Shown here: positions 20,681-28,864 of the stretch, one piece after another
How the letters are laid out: each line of letters opens with the position of its first letter
Position numbering within the stretch: position 1 is the stretch's first letter
NCBI GenBank assembly: GCA_963729165.1
Contig: CAVSMM010000015.1
Coordinates: forward strand, 62,001 to 126,000
Source: JACCZX01 sp963729165
GTDB taxonomy: Bacteria > Pseudomonadota > Gammaproteobacteria > Burkholderiales > Burkholderiaceae_F
Direction of reading: 5' to 3'
DNA: 64,000 nucleotides
Notes under the pieces: model-generated
What the model was told of the DNA's origin: nothing
The model's database searches: none
Seen by the model: only the letters and a program-made list of their open reading frames with translations
Made by a program: the position numbers and the translations under genes

Positions 20681-21301
20681 ATGGAACTGAAAATGCTCAA
20701 TGCCCAAGGCCAGGACGCCGGAACGACGTCGGCGCCCGAGACGGTTTTCGGTCGCGAGTACAACGAAGCGCTGGTGCATCAGATCGTTGTTGCGTATCAA
20801 GCCAATGCGAGGCAAGGCACGCGCGCGCAGAAAGACAGAACAACGGTCAAGCACTCGACGCGCAAGCCATGGCGCCAAAAGGGAACCGGCCGCGCGCGCG
20901 CGGGGATGAGCTCGAGCCCAATCTGGCGCGGCGGTGGTCGCGCATTCCCGAATTCACCCGACGAGAATTTTTCGCATAAGGTGAACAAGAAGATGTACCG
21001 CGCCGGCATGGCATCGATCTTGTCGCAGCTGGCACGCGACGATCGCATCGCCGTCGTCGATTCGTTGGCGGTCGATTCGCCGAAGACGAAACAACTGGCA
21101 GACCGTCTGAAGGCGATGGGCCTGCAGTCGGTGCTGATCATCACTGACGACGTCGATGAGAATCTGTATCTTGCGTCGCGCAACCTCAAGCATGTGCTGA
21201 TCGTCGAGCCACGCTATGCGGATCCGCTGTCGCTGATCCACTACAAGAAAGTGATCGTGACGAAGCCCGCGATCTCCAAGCTCGAGGAGATGTGGGGATG
21301 A
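20681..21301 (+). CDS. rplD: 50S ribosomal protein L4
   Basis: L4 reaches into the exit tunnel and in E. coli also represses the S10 operon. It is 206 residues. The tunnel loop contains KPWRQKGTGRARAGMSSSPI at about residues 63-82, the region mutated in macrolide resistance elsewhere; it looks wild type. The stop overlaps the rplW start (ATGA), indicating coupled translation. Confidence 0.98.
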   Translation: MELKMLNAQGQDAGTTSAPETVFGREYNEALVHQIVVAYQANARQGTRAQKDRTTVKHSTRKPWRQKGTGRARAGMSSSPIWRGGGRAFPNSPDENFSHKVNKKMYRAGMASILSQLARDDRIAVVDSLAVDSPKTKQLADRLKAMGLQSVLIITDDVDENLYLASRNLKHVLIVEPRYADPLSLIHYKKVIVTKPAISKLEEMWG

Positions 21302-21633
21302 GCGCGACCAAGCAAGTCAGCTCGACGCCGAGCGGCAGAAACGATCGGCTCTATGCGGTGCTGCTCGGGCCCGTCGTGTCCGAGAAAAGCACGATGATCG
21401 GCGAGAAGCACGACCAGGTGGCATTTCGCGTGATGCACGACGCGACGAAGACCGAGATCAAGGCCGCGATCGAACTGCTGTTCAAGGTCCAGGTCGATCG
21501 CGTGTCCATCCTGAACCAAAAGGGCAAGCAGAAGCGCTTCGGCCGGTTTGAAGGCCGGCGCAGCAATGTGCGCAAGGCGTATGTCCGGCTAAAGCCCGGA
21601 CAGGAAATCGACTTCGCGCAGGAAGTTAAGTAA
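21298..21633 (+). CDS. rplW: 50S ribosomal protein L23
   Basis: L23 lies at the tunnel exit and docks trigger factor and SRP. It is 111 residues from ATG 21298, which overlaps the rplD stop; a GTG two codons earlier is less likely. The motif LLGPVVSEKSTMI is the family start. The gene has a ten-residue N-terminal extension (MSATKQVSST) before the core. rplB begins on the very next base after its stop. Confidence 0.97.
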   Translation: MSATKQVSSTPSGRNDRLYAVLLGPVVSEKSTMIGEKHDQVAFRVMHDATKTEIKAAIELLFKVQVDRVSILNQKGKQKRFGRFEGRRSNVRKAYVRLKPGQEIDFAQEVK

Positions 21634-22461
21634 ATGGCACTCGTAAAAGTTAAACCAACATCCGCCGGTCGACGCGGCGTCGTCAAGGTTGTCAGCGCGC
21701 ACCTGCATAAGGGCAAGCCGCTGGCATCGTTGACCGAGCCAAAGATCCGCGGGTCGGGCCGCAACAACTCGGGTCGTATCACGATTCGGCACAAAGGCGG
21801 CGGCCATAAGCAGACGTATCGCCTGATCGATTTCAAGCGCGACAAGGAAGGCATCGGTGCGAAGGTTGAACGGCTCGAATACGATCCGAACCGCTCCGCG
21901 CATATCGCGTTACTGGTGTACGCGGACGGTGAGCGTCGTTACATCATCGCGCCGAAAGGCGTGGCGGTCGGCGTGCAGTTGATGAGCGGCAACGAAGCGC
22001 CGATTCGCGCCGGCAATACGCTGCCACTGCGCAATATTCCGGTCGGTACGACGATTCATTGCGTTGAGATGCTGCCGGGCAAGGGTGCGCAGATGGCGCG
22101 CGCTGCCGGTACGTCGGTGCAGTTGCTGGCACGCGAAGGCAGCTACGCACAATTGCGCCTGCGCTCCGGCGAGATTCGCCGCGTGCTGATCGATTGCCGC
22201 GCCACGATCGGCGAAGTCGGCAACGAAGAAAACAGTCTGCGGCAGATCGGCAAGGCCGGAGCAATGCGTTGGCGCGGAGTGCGTCCGACGGTTCGCGGAG
22301 TTGCGATGAATCCGGTTGATCACCCGCACGGTGGTGGCGAGGGTCGTACCGGCACCAAGCGTGACCCGGTCAGCCCGTGGGGCACGTTGACCAAGGGCTA
22401 TCGCACGCGCAAGAACAAGCGCACCGATTCGATGATCGTGCAGCGGCGCAAGAGAAAGTAA
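21634..22461 (+). CDS. rplB: 50S ribosomal protein L2
   Basis: L2 joins the subunits and supports peptidyl transfer. It is 275 residues, normal length. The conserved segment MNPVDHPHGGGEGRT, containing the functionally key histidine, is at about residues 225-239. The start is directly abutted by the rplW stop. It is intact. Confidence 0.98.
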   Translation: MALVKVKPTSAGRRGVVKVVSAHLHKGKPLASLTEPKIRGSGRNNSGRITIRHKGGGHKQTYRLIDFKRDKEGIGAKVERLEYDPNRSAHIALLVYADGERRYIIAPKGVAVGVQLMSGNEAPIRAGNTLPLRNIPVGTTIHCVEMLPGKGAQMARAAGTSVQLLAREGSYAQLRLRSGEIRRVLIDCRATIGEVGNEENSLRQIGKAGAMRWRGVRPTVRGVAMNPVDHPHGGGEGRTGTKRDPVSPWGTLTKGYRTRKNKRTDSMIVQRRKRK

Positions 22462-22470
22462 GGGAAGCGA

Positions 22471-22758
22471 ATGTCACGTTCATTGAAAAAAGGCCCGTTT
22501 GTTGACGGCCATTTGCTGGCGAAGGTGGAAACGGCGGCGGCAACGCGCGACAAGAAACCGATCAAGACCTGGTCACGCCGCTCGACCATCCTGCCGGAGT
22601 TCATCGGTCTGACAATCGCCGTGCATAACGGAAAACAGCACGTACCGGTCTATATCAACGAGAACATGGTCGGCCACAAGCTGGGCGAGTTTGCGCTGAC
22701 CCGCACGTTCAAGGGCCATGCGGCGGACAAGAAGACCGTCGTGGCGAAGAAGCAATAA
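22471..22758 (+). CDS. rpsS: 30S ribosomal protein S19
   Basis: S19 is a head protein contacting the A-site finger. It is 95 residues beginning MSRSLKKGPFVDGHLLAKVE. The motif GHKLGEFALTRTFKGH is the family signature. It is followed 7 bases later by rplV. Confidence 0.98.
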   Translation: MSRSLKKGPFVDGHLLAKVETAAATRDKKPIKTWSRRSTILPEFIGLTIAVHNGKQHVPVYINENMVGHKLGEFALTRTFKGHAADKKTVVAKKQ

Positions 22759-22765
22759 GGTGACG

Positions 22766-23119
22766 ATGATGGAAACCACAGCATCGGTACGTGGCGTGCG
22801 CTTGTCGGCGCAAAAGGGCAGGCTGGTGGCCGACCTTGTGCGCGGCAAGCCGGTCGACAAGGCGTTGAACATCTTGTCGTTCACGCAGAAAAAAGCGGCG
22901 GGGCTGATCAAGAAAGCAATCGAGTCGGCGATCGCAAATGCCGAACACAACGATGGCGCGGATATCGATGAGTTGCGTGTCACGAGCATCTACGTTGAGC
23001 AGGGCCCGTCGTTGCGCCGCTTCGCGGCGCGTGCCAAAGGCCGCGGTACGCGGATCACGAAGAAGACCTGCCACATCTTCGTGACGGTCGGCGACGTTAA
23101 ACAGAAACAGAAAAAGTAG
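22766..23119 (+). CDS. rplV: 50S ribosomal protein L22
   Basis: L22 lines the exit tunnel. It is 117 residues starting MMETTASVRGVRLSAQKGRL; AAGGTG lies 7 bases before the first ATG, while ATG 22769 would remove one residue. The C-terminal hairpin FAARAKGRGTRITKKTCHIF contacts the tunnel and is intact. Confidence 0.97.
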   Translation: MMETTASVRGVRLSAQKGRLVADLVRGKPVDKALNILSFTQKKAAGLIKKAIESAIANAEHNDGADIDELRVTSIYVEQGPSLRRFAARAKGRGTRITKKTCHIFVTVGDVKQKQKK

Positions 23120-23127
23120 AGCAAGCC

Positions 23128-24021
23128 ATGGGTCAGAAGATCAATCCCACCGGATTCCGGCTTCCCGTCACGAAGAACTGGGCATCGCGCTGGTTCGCCA
23201 CCGGGCCCGAGTTTCCGCGGATGCTGAGCGAGGATCTGAAGGTTCGCGAGTTCTTGCGCAAGCGGCTGCGCAGTGCGTCGGTTGGGCGCATCGTGATCGA
23301 GCGACCCGCAAAGAATGCGCGCATCACGATCTACTCGGCGCGGCCGGGTGTCGTCATCGGCAAGAAAGGCGAAGACATCGAGTCGCTGAAGACCGCGCTG
23401 CAGAAAATGCTCGGCGTGCCGGTGCACGTGAATATCGAAGAAATACGCAAGCCGGAGCTGGATGCGCAGCTGATCGCCGATTCGATCACGCAGCAGCTTG
23501 AAAAACGCATCATGTTTCGCCGTGCGATGAAGCGCGCGATGCAGAACGCGATGCGGCTCGGCGCGCAGGGCATCAAGATCATGAGCGCGGGCCGTTTGAA
23601 CGGAATCGAGATTGCGCGCACCGAGTGGTATCGCGAAGGCCGCGTGCCGTTGCATACGCTGCGCGCCGACATCGATTACGGGTTTTCAGAAGCCAAAACC
23701 ACGTATGGCGTCATCGGCGTGAAGTGCTGGGTCTACAAGGGCGATACCCTTGGTCGGAACGAAGCGCCTGGCGCCGTGGATGCGGCGCCTCCACCGGAGC
23801 GTGAGGATCGCCGTCGGGGCGCGCTGGCGGGACAGGCCGGCAGGCGATCGACCGGCAAGCGATCGGCCCGCCGGTGATCGTCCGCCGTCGAGCAGGCCGC
23901 CGAGCAAGCGCGCGCGTAAAGCAGCGGATCCGACCAACGCGGCGGCGACGCCACCGGACTGCCCAAGCCGGCCGCTCCCGCCAAGCCCGTTATCAAGCGC
24001 GTGCGTAAAACTGTCGGCTAA
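23128..24021 (+). CDS. rpsC: 30S ribosomal protein S3 with long basic tail (two compensating frame breaks in the tail)
   Basis: S3 forms the mRNA entry site and has helicase activity with S4 and S5. The core (KH domain with RPGVVIGKKGEDIE, then MSAGRLNGIEIARTEWYREG and WVYKGDTLGRNEAP) is in one frame to about residue 215. In that frame a stop falls at 23875-23877, giving 249 residues. The next frame reads a repeated GDRPASDRPAGDRPP stretch, and the first frame then resumes as GLPKPAAPAKPVIKRVRKTV before TAA 24019. I infer one extra base around 23800-23825 and one missing base around 23945-23957, giving about 297 residues. Basic Pro/Arg tails on S3 occur in some betaproteobacteria. The tail assignment is less certain than the core. 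Confidence 0.85.
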
Positions 24022-24052
24022 AGCGCCGGACGGCACCGAGCGGAGGCAAATA

Positions 24053-24469
24053 ATGCTGCAGCCTGCTCGACGCAAATATCGCAAGGAGCAAAAGGGGCGC
24101 AATCGCGGCCTGGCGCTGCGTGGCGCACACGTTTCTTTTGGCGAGTTCGGCCTGAAGGTGACTGAGCGCGGTCGCTTGACGGCGCGCCAGATCGAGGCGG
24201 CACGGAGGGCGATCAGCCGTCATATCAAGCGCGGCGGCAGGGTCTGGATTCGCGTGTTTCCGGACAAGCCGATCTCGCAAAAGCCGGCTGAGGTGCGGAT
24301 GGGCAACGGCAAGGGCAACCCCGAGTACTGGGTCGCCGAAGTCAAGCCCGGGAGTGTCGTGTACGAACTCGACGGTGTGAACGAAATACTGGCGCGCGAG
24401 GCATTTGCATTGGCCGCCGCCAAGTTGCCGCTGAAGACGACCTTCGTCGTGCGTCAGCTTGGGCAGTAG
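24053..24469 (+). CDS. rplP: 50S ribosomal protein L16
   Basis: L16 positions tRNA in the A and P sites. It is 138 residues from ATG 24053 (CGGAGG upstream), beginning MLQPARRKYRKEQKGRNRGL. The motif IRVFPDKPISQKPAEVRMG is the family signature and contains the arginine hydroxylated in E. coli. It is intact. Confidence 0.98.
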   Translation: MLQPARRKYRKEQKGRNRGLALRGAHVSFGEFGLKVTERGRLTARQIEAARRAISRHIKRGGRVWIRVFPDKPISQKPAEVRMGNGKGNPEYWVAEVKPGSVVYELDGVNEILAREAFALAAAKLPLKTTFVVRQLGQ

Positions 24470-24489
24470 AGAACGGAAAAGGTGAGAGC

Positions 24490-24684
24490 GTGAAAGTCAA
24501 AGAGATGCGCGAGAAGGATGCCGACGCGCTGCTCAAGGAACTGCAGGAGTTGCAGAAGGCGCATTTTTCGTTGCGCATGCAGCACGCCACGCAGCAGTTG
24601 ACCAATACGAGTCAGCTGCGTAGAACGCAGCGTGACATCGCTCGCGTGCGTACCGTGCTTGGACAAAAGGCTGCCGTCAAATGA
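24490..24684 (+). CDS. rpmC: 50S ribosomal protein L29
   Basis: L29 lies at the tunnel exit beside L23. It is 64 residues from a GTG start with AAAAGGTGAG upstream. It is a two-helix protein: KVKEMREKDADALLKELQEL, then a loop ending QLTNTSQLRRTQRDIARV. Its stop overlaps the ATG of rpsQ (ATGA). Confidence 0.96.
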   Translation: MKVKEMREKDADALLKELQELQKAHFSLRMQHATQQLTNTSQLRRTQRDIARVRTVLGQKAAVK

Positions 24685-24967
24685 TCGTGGAGAACAGCAC
24701 GCAAAAGAGCAGAAATCGCTGCAGCACACGCTGGTCGGCAAGGTCGTCAGCAACAAGATGACCAAAACCGTGACGGTATTGGTCGAGCGGCGTCAAAAGC
24801 ATCCGATCTACGGCAAGTACATCGTCAAGTCGAACAAGTATCACGCGCACGACGAGACCGATGCGGTCAATGAGGGCGACGTGGTTGAAATCGCCGCGTC
24901 GCGCCCGCTGTCGCGGACCAAGACGTGGACGGTGACGCGGGTGGTCAAAGAAGCAATGGTTATCTAG
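24681..24967 (+). CDS. rpsQ: 30S ribosomal protein S17 (one base missing near 24711)
   Basis: S17 is a primary 16S rRNA binder. The coupled ATG 24681 reads MIVENSTQKS. The conserved body (HTLVGKVVSNKMTKTVTVLV, then KHPIYGKYIVKSNKYHAHDE) is in another frame, reached by one missing base near 24711 (AGC A-G AAA TCG). The conserved frame has no start codon of its own near its beginning, which supports a deletion over a different start. The corrected product is 95 residues. It is the last gene of the S10 cluster. Confidence 0.92.
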
Positions 24968-24970
24968 CGG

Positions 24971-25000
24971 TTGCGGCGCAACAGCGCCGTCGGATATACT
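24971..25000 (+). promoter_or_regulatory. internal promoter upstream of rplN
   Basis: TTGCGG at 24971-24976 and TATACT at 24995-25000 are 18 bases apart. They are followed by CGCGGGCTTCGC, a one-base variant of the start region behind the rpsL and rplC promoters. It would transcribe the spc cluster separately from the S10 cluster. Confidence 0.6.
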
Positions 25001-25005
25001 CGCGG

Positions 25006-25025
25006 GCTTCGCTTTTGGGCGAAGC
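25006..25025 (+). promoter_or_regulatory. hairpin in the rplN leader
   Basis: GCTTCGC (25006-25012) pairs with GCGAAGC (25019-25025) around a six-base loop near the predicted 5' end of the spc transcript. It may stabilise the mRNA or take part in control. No T-run follows. Nothing else stands out in 25026-25116. Confidence 0.45.
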
Positions 25026-25116
25026 TCAGCGTTGATAGAGCATTCCCGAACGGGGCCCAATACTGACTGCACTTGCCGTCAAGTTGGGAGAGTGGGTAAC
25101 CAGTGGCGGCAAACAA

Positions 25117-25485
25117 ATGATTCAAATGCAATCGATGCTCGATGTCGCCGATAACACGGGCGCACGTTCGGTGATGTGCATCAAGGTGTTGGGCGGATCG
25201 AAGCGCCGTTACGCCGGTATTGGCGACGTGATCAAGGTCACGATCAAGGAAGCTGCGCCGCGCGGCCGTGTAAAAAAGGGCGAGGTCTACAGCGCAGTCG
25301 TCGTGCGCACTGCCAAGGGATTGCGGCGCGGGGACGGATCCGCGATCAAGTTTGACGGCAACGCGGCGGTGCTTTTGAACGCCAAGCTCGAGCCGATTGG
25401 CACTCGCATTTTCGGGCCGGTGACCCGCGAGTTGCGTACCGAGCGCTTCATGAAGATCGTGTCGCTGGCGCCGGAAGTGCTGTAG
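25117..25485 (+). CDS. rplN: 50S ribosomal protein L14
   Basis: L14 contributes to subunit bridges. I chose ATG 25117, which gives exactly the family length of 122 residues and the N-terminus MIQMQSMLDVADNTGARSVM. The open frame extends 11 codons upstream, but those residues are not conserved. It is the first gene of the spc cluster, behind its own predicted promoter. Confidence 0.97.
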   Translation: MIQMQSMLDVADNTGARSVMCIKVLGGSKRRYAGIGDVIKVTIKEAAPRGRVKKGEVYSAVVVRTAKGLRRGDGSAIKFDGNAAVLLNAKLEPIGTRIFGPVTRELRTERFMKIVSLAPEVL

Positions 25486-25506
25486 AGAATCGTAGGAATA
25501 CGAGAG

Positions 25507-25884
25507 ATGGAACGAATTCGTAAAGGCGACGAAGTCATCGTCATCACCGGCAAGGACAAGGGCAAGCGTGGAGTCGTGTTGACGCTCGTCGGTACCTCGC
25601 GTGTGATGGTCGAGGGTGTCAACGTCGTCAAGAAGCACACGCGTCCGAATCCGATGAAGAACGTCACTGGCGGGATCGCCGACAAAACGATGTCGGTCGA
25701 TCGCAGCAACGTGATGTTGTTCGATCCCGCCACAGGAAAGGGCGGTCGCATTCAGATCAAGGAAACCGACGGCAAGCGCGTGCGGGTATTCAAAGTCAAC
25801 GGCAACTTGGTCGGGCAGTCGAGTGCGGGCAAGCCGGCAAAGAAGGTCGCCAAGGCCAAGCAGAAAGCGGCTGGAGATAAGTGA
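25507..25884 (+). CDS. rplX: 50S ribosomal protein L24
   Basis: L24 initiates 50S assembly. It is 125 residues with the N-terminal KOW motif (GDEVIVITGKDKGKRGVVLT) at about residues 7-26. The last 20 residues form a Lys/Ala-rich tail (AGKPAKKVAKAKQKAAGDK) beyond the usual end, similar in style to the tail of L15 in this window. It lies 12 bases before the rplE start. Confidence 0.97.
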   Translation: MERIRKGDEVIVITGKDKGKRGVVLTLVGTSRVMVEGVNVVKKHTRPNPMKNVTGGIADKTMSVDRSNVMLFDPATGKGGRIQIKETDGKRVRVFKVNGNLVGQSSAGKPAKKVAKAKQKAAGDK

Positions 25885-25897
25885 TGGAGATCGGGTG

Positions 25898-26437
25898 ATG
25901 GCGCGTTTGCATGATCAGTACCGCGAGAAAGTCGTTCCCGAGCTGGTTCAGAAGTTCGGATACAAGAGCGTGATGCAGGTGCCCCGCATCACAAAGATCA
26001 CGCTCAATATGGGCGTCGGTGATGCGGTCAACGACAAGAAGAACATCGATACGGCGGTGGCCGATCTGACCAAGATTGCCGGGCAGAAGCCGGTGGTGAC
26101 GAAGTCACGCAAGGCGATCGCCAATTTCAAGATTCGCGAGAACCTGGCGATCGGCACGATGGTGACGTTGCGCGGGGAGCGGATGTACGAGTTTCTAGAC
26201 CGCCTGGTGACGGTCGCATTTCCGCGCGTGCGCGATTTTCGCGGCGTGTCGGGTCGCGCATTCGACGGCCGCGGTAATTACAACATCGGCATCAAGGAAC
26301 AGATCATCTTCCCCGAGATTGAGTACGACAAGATCGACAAGCTGCGGGGACTGAATATCAGCATCACGACTACGGCAAAGACCGACGACGAAGCAAAGGC
26401 GCTGTTGGCTGCCTTCCGCTTCCCGTTTAGAAACTAG
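25898..26437 (+). CDS. rplE: 50S ribosomal protein L5
   Basis: L5 binds 5S rRNA and the P-site tRNA. It is 179 residues from ATG 25898, starting MARLHDQYREKVVPELVQKF; upstream codons in the same frame lie within rplX and are unlikely to be used. The signature ITLNMGVGDA and the segment NIGIKEQIIFPEIEYDKID are present. It is intact. Confidence 0.97.
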   Translation: MARLHDQYREKVVPELVQKFGYKSVMQVPRITKITLNMGVGDAVNDKKNIDTAVADLTKIAGQKPVVTKSRKAIANFKIRENLAIGTMVTLRGERMYEFLDRLVTVAFPRVRDFRGVSGRAFDGRGNYNIGIKEQIIFPEIEYDKIDKLRGLNISITTTAKTDDEAKALLAAFRFPFRN

Positions 26438-26447
26438 GGGTTCCGAA

Positions 26448-26753
26448 TTGGCCAAACTCTCTTTGGTAAACCGCGAAGCCAAGCGCGTCGCAACGGTCAA
26501 GAAATTCGCCGCCAAGCGCGCTGAATTGAAGGCTGCGATTGTCGATCAGACGCGTTCGATGGAAGACCGCATGGAGGCGATGAAGCAGTTGCAGGCTCTG
26601 CCGCGCAACGCGAGCCCGGTGCGGTTGCGCAATCGATGCGAAATGACGGGTCGGCCGCGCGGGACGTTCCGCAAGTTCGGACTGGCGCGCGCGAAGATTC
26701 GCGAAGCGGCGATGCGCGGCGATATTCCCGGCCTGGTCAAAGCCAGCTGGTAG
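26448..26753 (+). CDS. rpsN: 30S ribosomal protein S14 (zinc-free type)
   Basis: S14 is a head protein. It is 101 residues read from a TTG start, the only one that gives the conserved MAKLSLVNREAKR N-terminus; AGGGG lies upstream. It is the long form without a CXXC zinc motif. The C-terminus holds RCEMTGRPRGTFRKFGLARA, the family signature. Confidence 0.95.
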   Translation: MAKLSLVNREAKRVATVKKFAAKRAELKAAIVDQTRSMEDRMEAMKQLQALPRNASPVRLRNRCEMTGRPRGTFRKFGLARAKIREAAMRGDIPGLVKASW

Positions 26754-26768
26754 GCGAGGAGATCAACG

Positions 26769-27179
26769 ATGAGTATGAGTGATCCGATCGCCGACATGCT
26801 GACCCGCATCCGCAATGCGCAGGGCGTCGAGAAAGTCGATGTAACGATGCCGGCATCGAAGCTGAAGGTGGCAATCGCCGAAGTGCTGAAGGATGAAGGC
26901 TATATCGACGGCTTCGAGGTCGTGAACGGCGATGGTGCGGCGAAGACTTCGAAGCCAGAGCTTCGTATCGGTTTGAAGTACTACGCAGGTCGGCCGGTGA
27001 TCGAGCGGCTCGAGCGGGTATCGCGACCGGGCCTTCGAATCTACCGCGGCCGCGGCGATATTCCGCAGGTGATGAATGGCCTGGGGGTGGCGATCGTTTC
27101 GACGTCGCGCGGTGTGATGACCGATCGCAAGGCGCGTACTGAAGGTGTAGGCGGCGAAGTGATCTGCTACGTCGCCTAG
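26769..27179 (+). CDS. rpsH: 30S ribosomal protein S8
   Basis: S8 binds 16S rRNA and, in E. coli, represses the spc operon by binding the rplE region of the mRNA. It is 136 residues beginning MSMSDPIADMLTRIRNAQGV. The C-terminal signature VSTSRGVMTDRKAR is present. It is intact. Confidence 0.98.
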   Translation: MSMSDPIADMLTRIRNAQGVEKVDVTMPASKLKVAIAEVLKDEGYIDGFEVVNGDGAAKTSKPELRIGLKYYAGRPVIERLERVSRPGLRIYRGRGDIPQVMNGLGVAIVSTSRGVMTDRKARTEGVGGEVICYVA

Positions 27180-27190
27180 GAAAGAGAATC

Positions 27191-27724
27191 ATGTCTCGAA
27201 TCGCAAGAATTCCGGTGACAGTCGACAAGGGTGTCGACGTTCAGGTCGCTGCCAATGAGATTACGGTCAAGGGGCCGCTGGGAACATTGAGGCAGCCAAA
27301 AGCCGGAAACGTGAACGTCAGCGTTGCTAACGGTGAAGTCAGCTTCGTTGCGAGCGACGAATCGCGCGAGGCGCGAGCGATGAGCGGCACGATGCGCGCA
27401 CTGGTCGCGGGCATGGTGCAAGGCGTGTCCAAAGGGTTCGAGCGTCGGCTGGCGCTGGTGGGCGTCGGTTATCGCGCGCAGGCGCAAGGCGACAAGCTCA
27501 ACTTATCGCTGGGCTTTTCGCATCCGGTCGTGCATCAAATGCCTGCTGGCGTGAAGTGCGAAACGCCTACGCAGACTGAAATCGTGATCAAGGGGTCGGA
27601 CAAGCAGAAGGTCGGGCAGGTAGCGGCCGAAGTGCGCGGCTACAAGCCGCCGGAGCCCTACAAGGGCAAGGGTGTCAGATACGTTGGCGAAGCAGTGATC
27701 ATCAAAGAAACCAAGAAGAAGTAG
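27191..27724 (+). CDS. rplF: 50S ribosomal protein L6
   Basis: L6 lies by the sarcin-ricin loop. It is 177 residues, starting MSRIARIPVTVDKGVDV and ending with the signature PEPYKGKGVRYVGEAVIIKE. It contains two homologous domains and is intact. Confidence 0.98.
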   Translation: MSRIARIPVTVDKGVDVQVAANEITVKGPLGTLRQPKAGNVNVSVANGEVSFVASDESREARAMSGTMRALVAGMVQGVSKGFERRLALVGVGYRAQAQGDKLNLSLGFSHPVVHQMPAGVKCETPTQTEIVIKGSDKQKVGQVAAEVRGYKPPEPYKGKGVRYVGEAVIIKETKKK

Positions 27725-27751
27725 AGCGCGATAGGTAAAGCGAACTTCAAC

Positions 27752-28120
27752 ATGATGCAAAAGAAAGATTCTCGTTTACGTCGCTCGCGCGCAACGCGTG
27801 TGCGCATCGGATTGCAGAGAGCTGATCGTTTGACGGTCAGCCGTACCAATTCGCATATCTATGCCACCGTGATTTCGGGCGCGAACGGCAAGATTTTGTG
27901 CTCGGCATCGACGCTCGAGGCCGAGGTGCGCAACCAACTGGCATCGGCCAAGGGCAAGGGCGGCAATGTCAGCGCAGCGAAGCTGGTCGGAACGCGAGTG
28001 GCGGAGAAGGCAAAGGCAGCGGGTGTTGAAAGTGTTGCTTTTGATCGTGCAGGTTATCGATTCCATGGCCGAGTCAAGGCGCTGGCTGAAGCCGCGCGTG
28101 AAGCGGGCTTGAAGTTCTAG
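27752..28120 (+). CDS. rplR: 50S ribosomal protein L18
   Basis: L18 delivers 5S rRNA to the ribosome with L5. It is 122 residues. The basic N-terminal segment (MMQKKDSRLRRSRATRVRIG) and the C-terminus GYRFHGRVKALAEAAREAGL are family hallmarks. The first of two adjacent ATG codons was chosen. Confidence 0.97.
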   Translation: MMQKKDSRLRRSRATRVRIGLQRADRLTVSRTNSHIYATVISGANGKILCSASTLEAEVRNQLASAKGKGGNVSAAKLVGTRVAEKAKAAGVESVAFDRAGYRFHGRVKALAEAAREAGLKF

Positions 28121-28137
28121 GAAGGCAGGGACACAAC

Positions 28138-28659
28138 GTGGCACGATTTCAGCCCAAGGGCATCAATACCGAAGACCGCGACGACGGCATCAAGGAAAAG
28201 ATGATCGCCGTCAATCGTGTGACCAAAGTGGTCAAAGGCGGGCGCATTCTCGGTTTTGCCGCGCTAACCGTCGTCGGTGACGGCGATGGCCGGATCGGCA
28301 TGGGCAAAGGTAAGTCGCGCGAAGTGCCGGTCGCGGTGCAAAAAGCGATGGAGCGCGCACGCCGCGGCATGGCTCGCATTCCGCTGAAGAACGGAACCGT
28401 GCATCACCTGGTCGAAGGTAAGCATGGCGCGTCGCGCGTTTTGTTGTCGCCCGCAGCCGACGGTACTGGCGTGATTGCCGGCGGACCGATGCGCGCGGTG
28501 TTCGACGTGATGGGTGTGCGCAATGTCGTTGCCAAGTCGCACGGTTCGACCAATCCGTACAACCTGGTGCGCGCGACGCTGAATGCGCTGGAAAAGCTGC
28601 GGACGCCGTCAGAGATCGCGGCGAAGCGTGGCAAGTCGGTCGAAGAGATCCTGGGCTAA
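28138..28659 (+). CDS. rpsE: 30S ribosomal protein S5
   Basis: S5 shapes the mRNA entry and affects decoding fidelity. It is 173 residues from a GTG start with a weak purine site (AAGGCAGGGA) upstream. It contains VNRVTKVVKGGRILGFAALT, the spectinomycin-resistance region in other bacteria, apparently wild type, and the C-terminal VAKSHGSTNPYNLVRATLNA. It is intact. Confidence 0.98.
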   Translation: MARFQPKGINTEDRDDGIKEKMIAVNRVTKVVKGGRILGFAALTVVGDGDGRIGMGKGKSREVPVAVQKAMERARRGMARIPLKNGTVHHLVEGKHGASRVLLSPAADGTGVIAGGPMRAVFDVMGVRNVVAKSHGSTNPYNLVRATLNALEKLRTPSEIAAKRGKSVEEILG

Positions 28660-28669
28660 GGGAACGGCG

Positions 28670-28864
28670 ATGTCTGGAAAAACGAAAACCGATAAGAGAG
28701 TCCGGGTAAAGCTCGTAAAGAGTGCGATATCGGCCAACGTCGCACATCAGGCAACGGTGCGAGGGCTCGGCTTGCGACGCATGCACCAGACGCGCGAGCT
28801 CGAAGACACACCGGCCGTGCGCGGAATGATCAAAAGCGTTGCATTTCTGGTGAAGGTTGTCTGA
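28670..28864 (+). CDS. rpmD: 50S ribosomal protein L30
   Basis: L30 is a small 50S protein. It is 64 residues from ATG 28670. RVRVKLVKSAISAN and the motif LGLRRMHQTRELEDTPAVRG identify the family. The stop overlaps the rplO start by one base (TGATG). Confidence 0.97.
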   Translation: MSGKTKTDKRVRVKLVKSAISANVAHQATVRGLGLRRMHQTRELEDTPAVRGMIKSVAFLVKVV

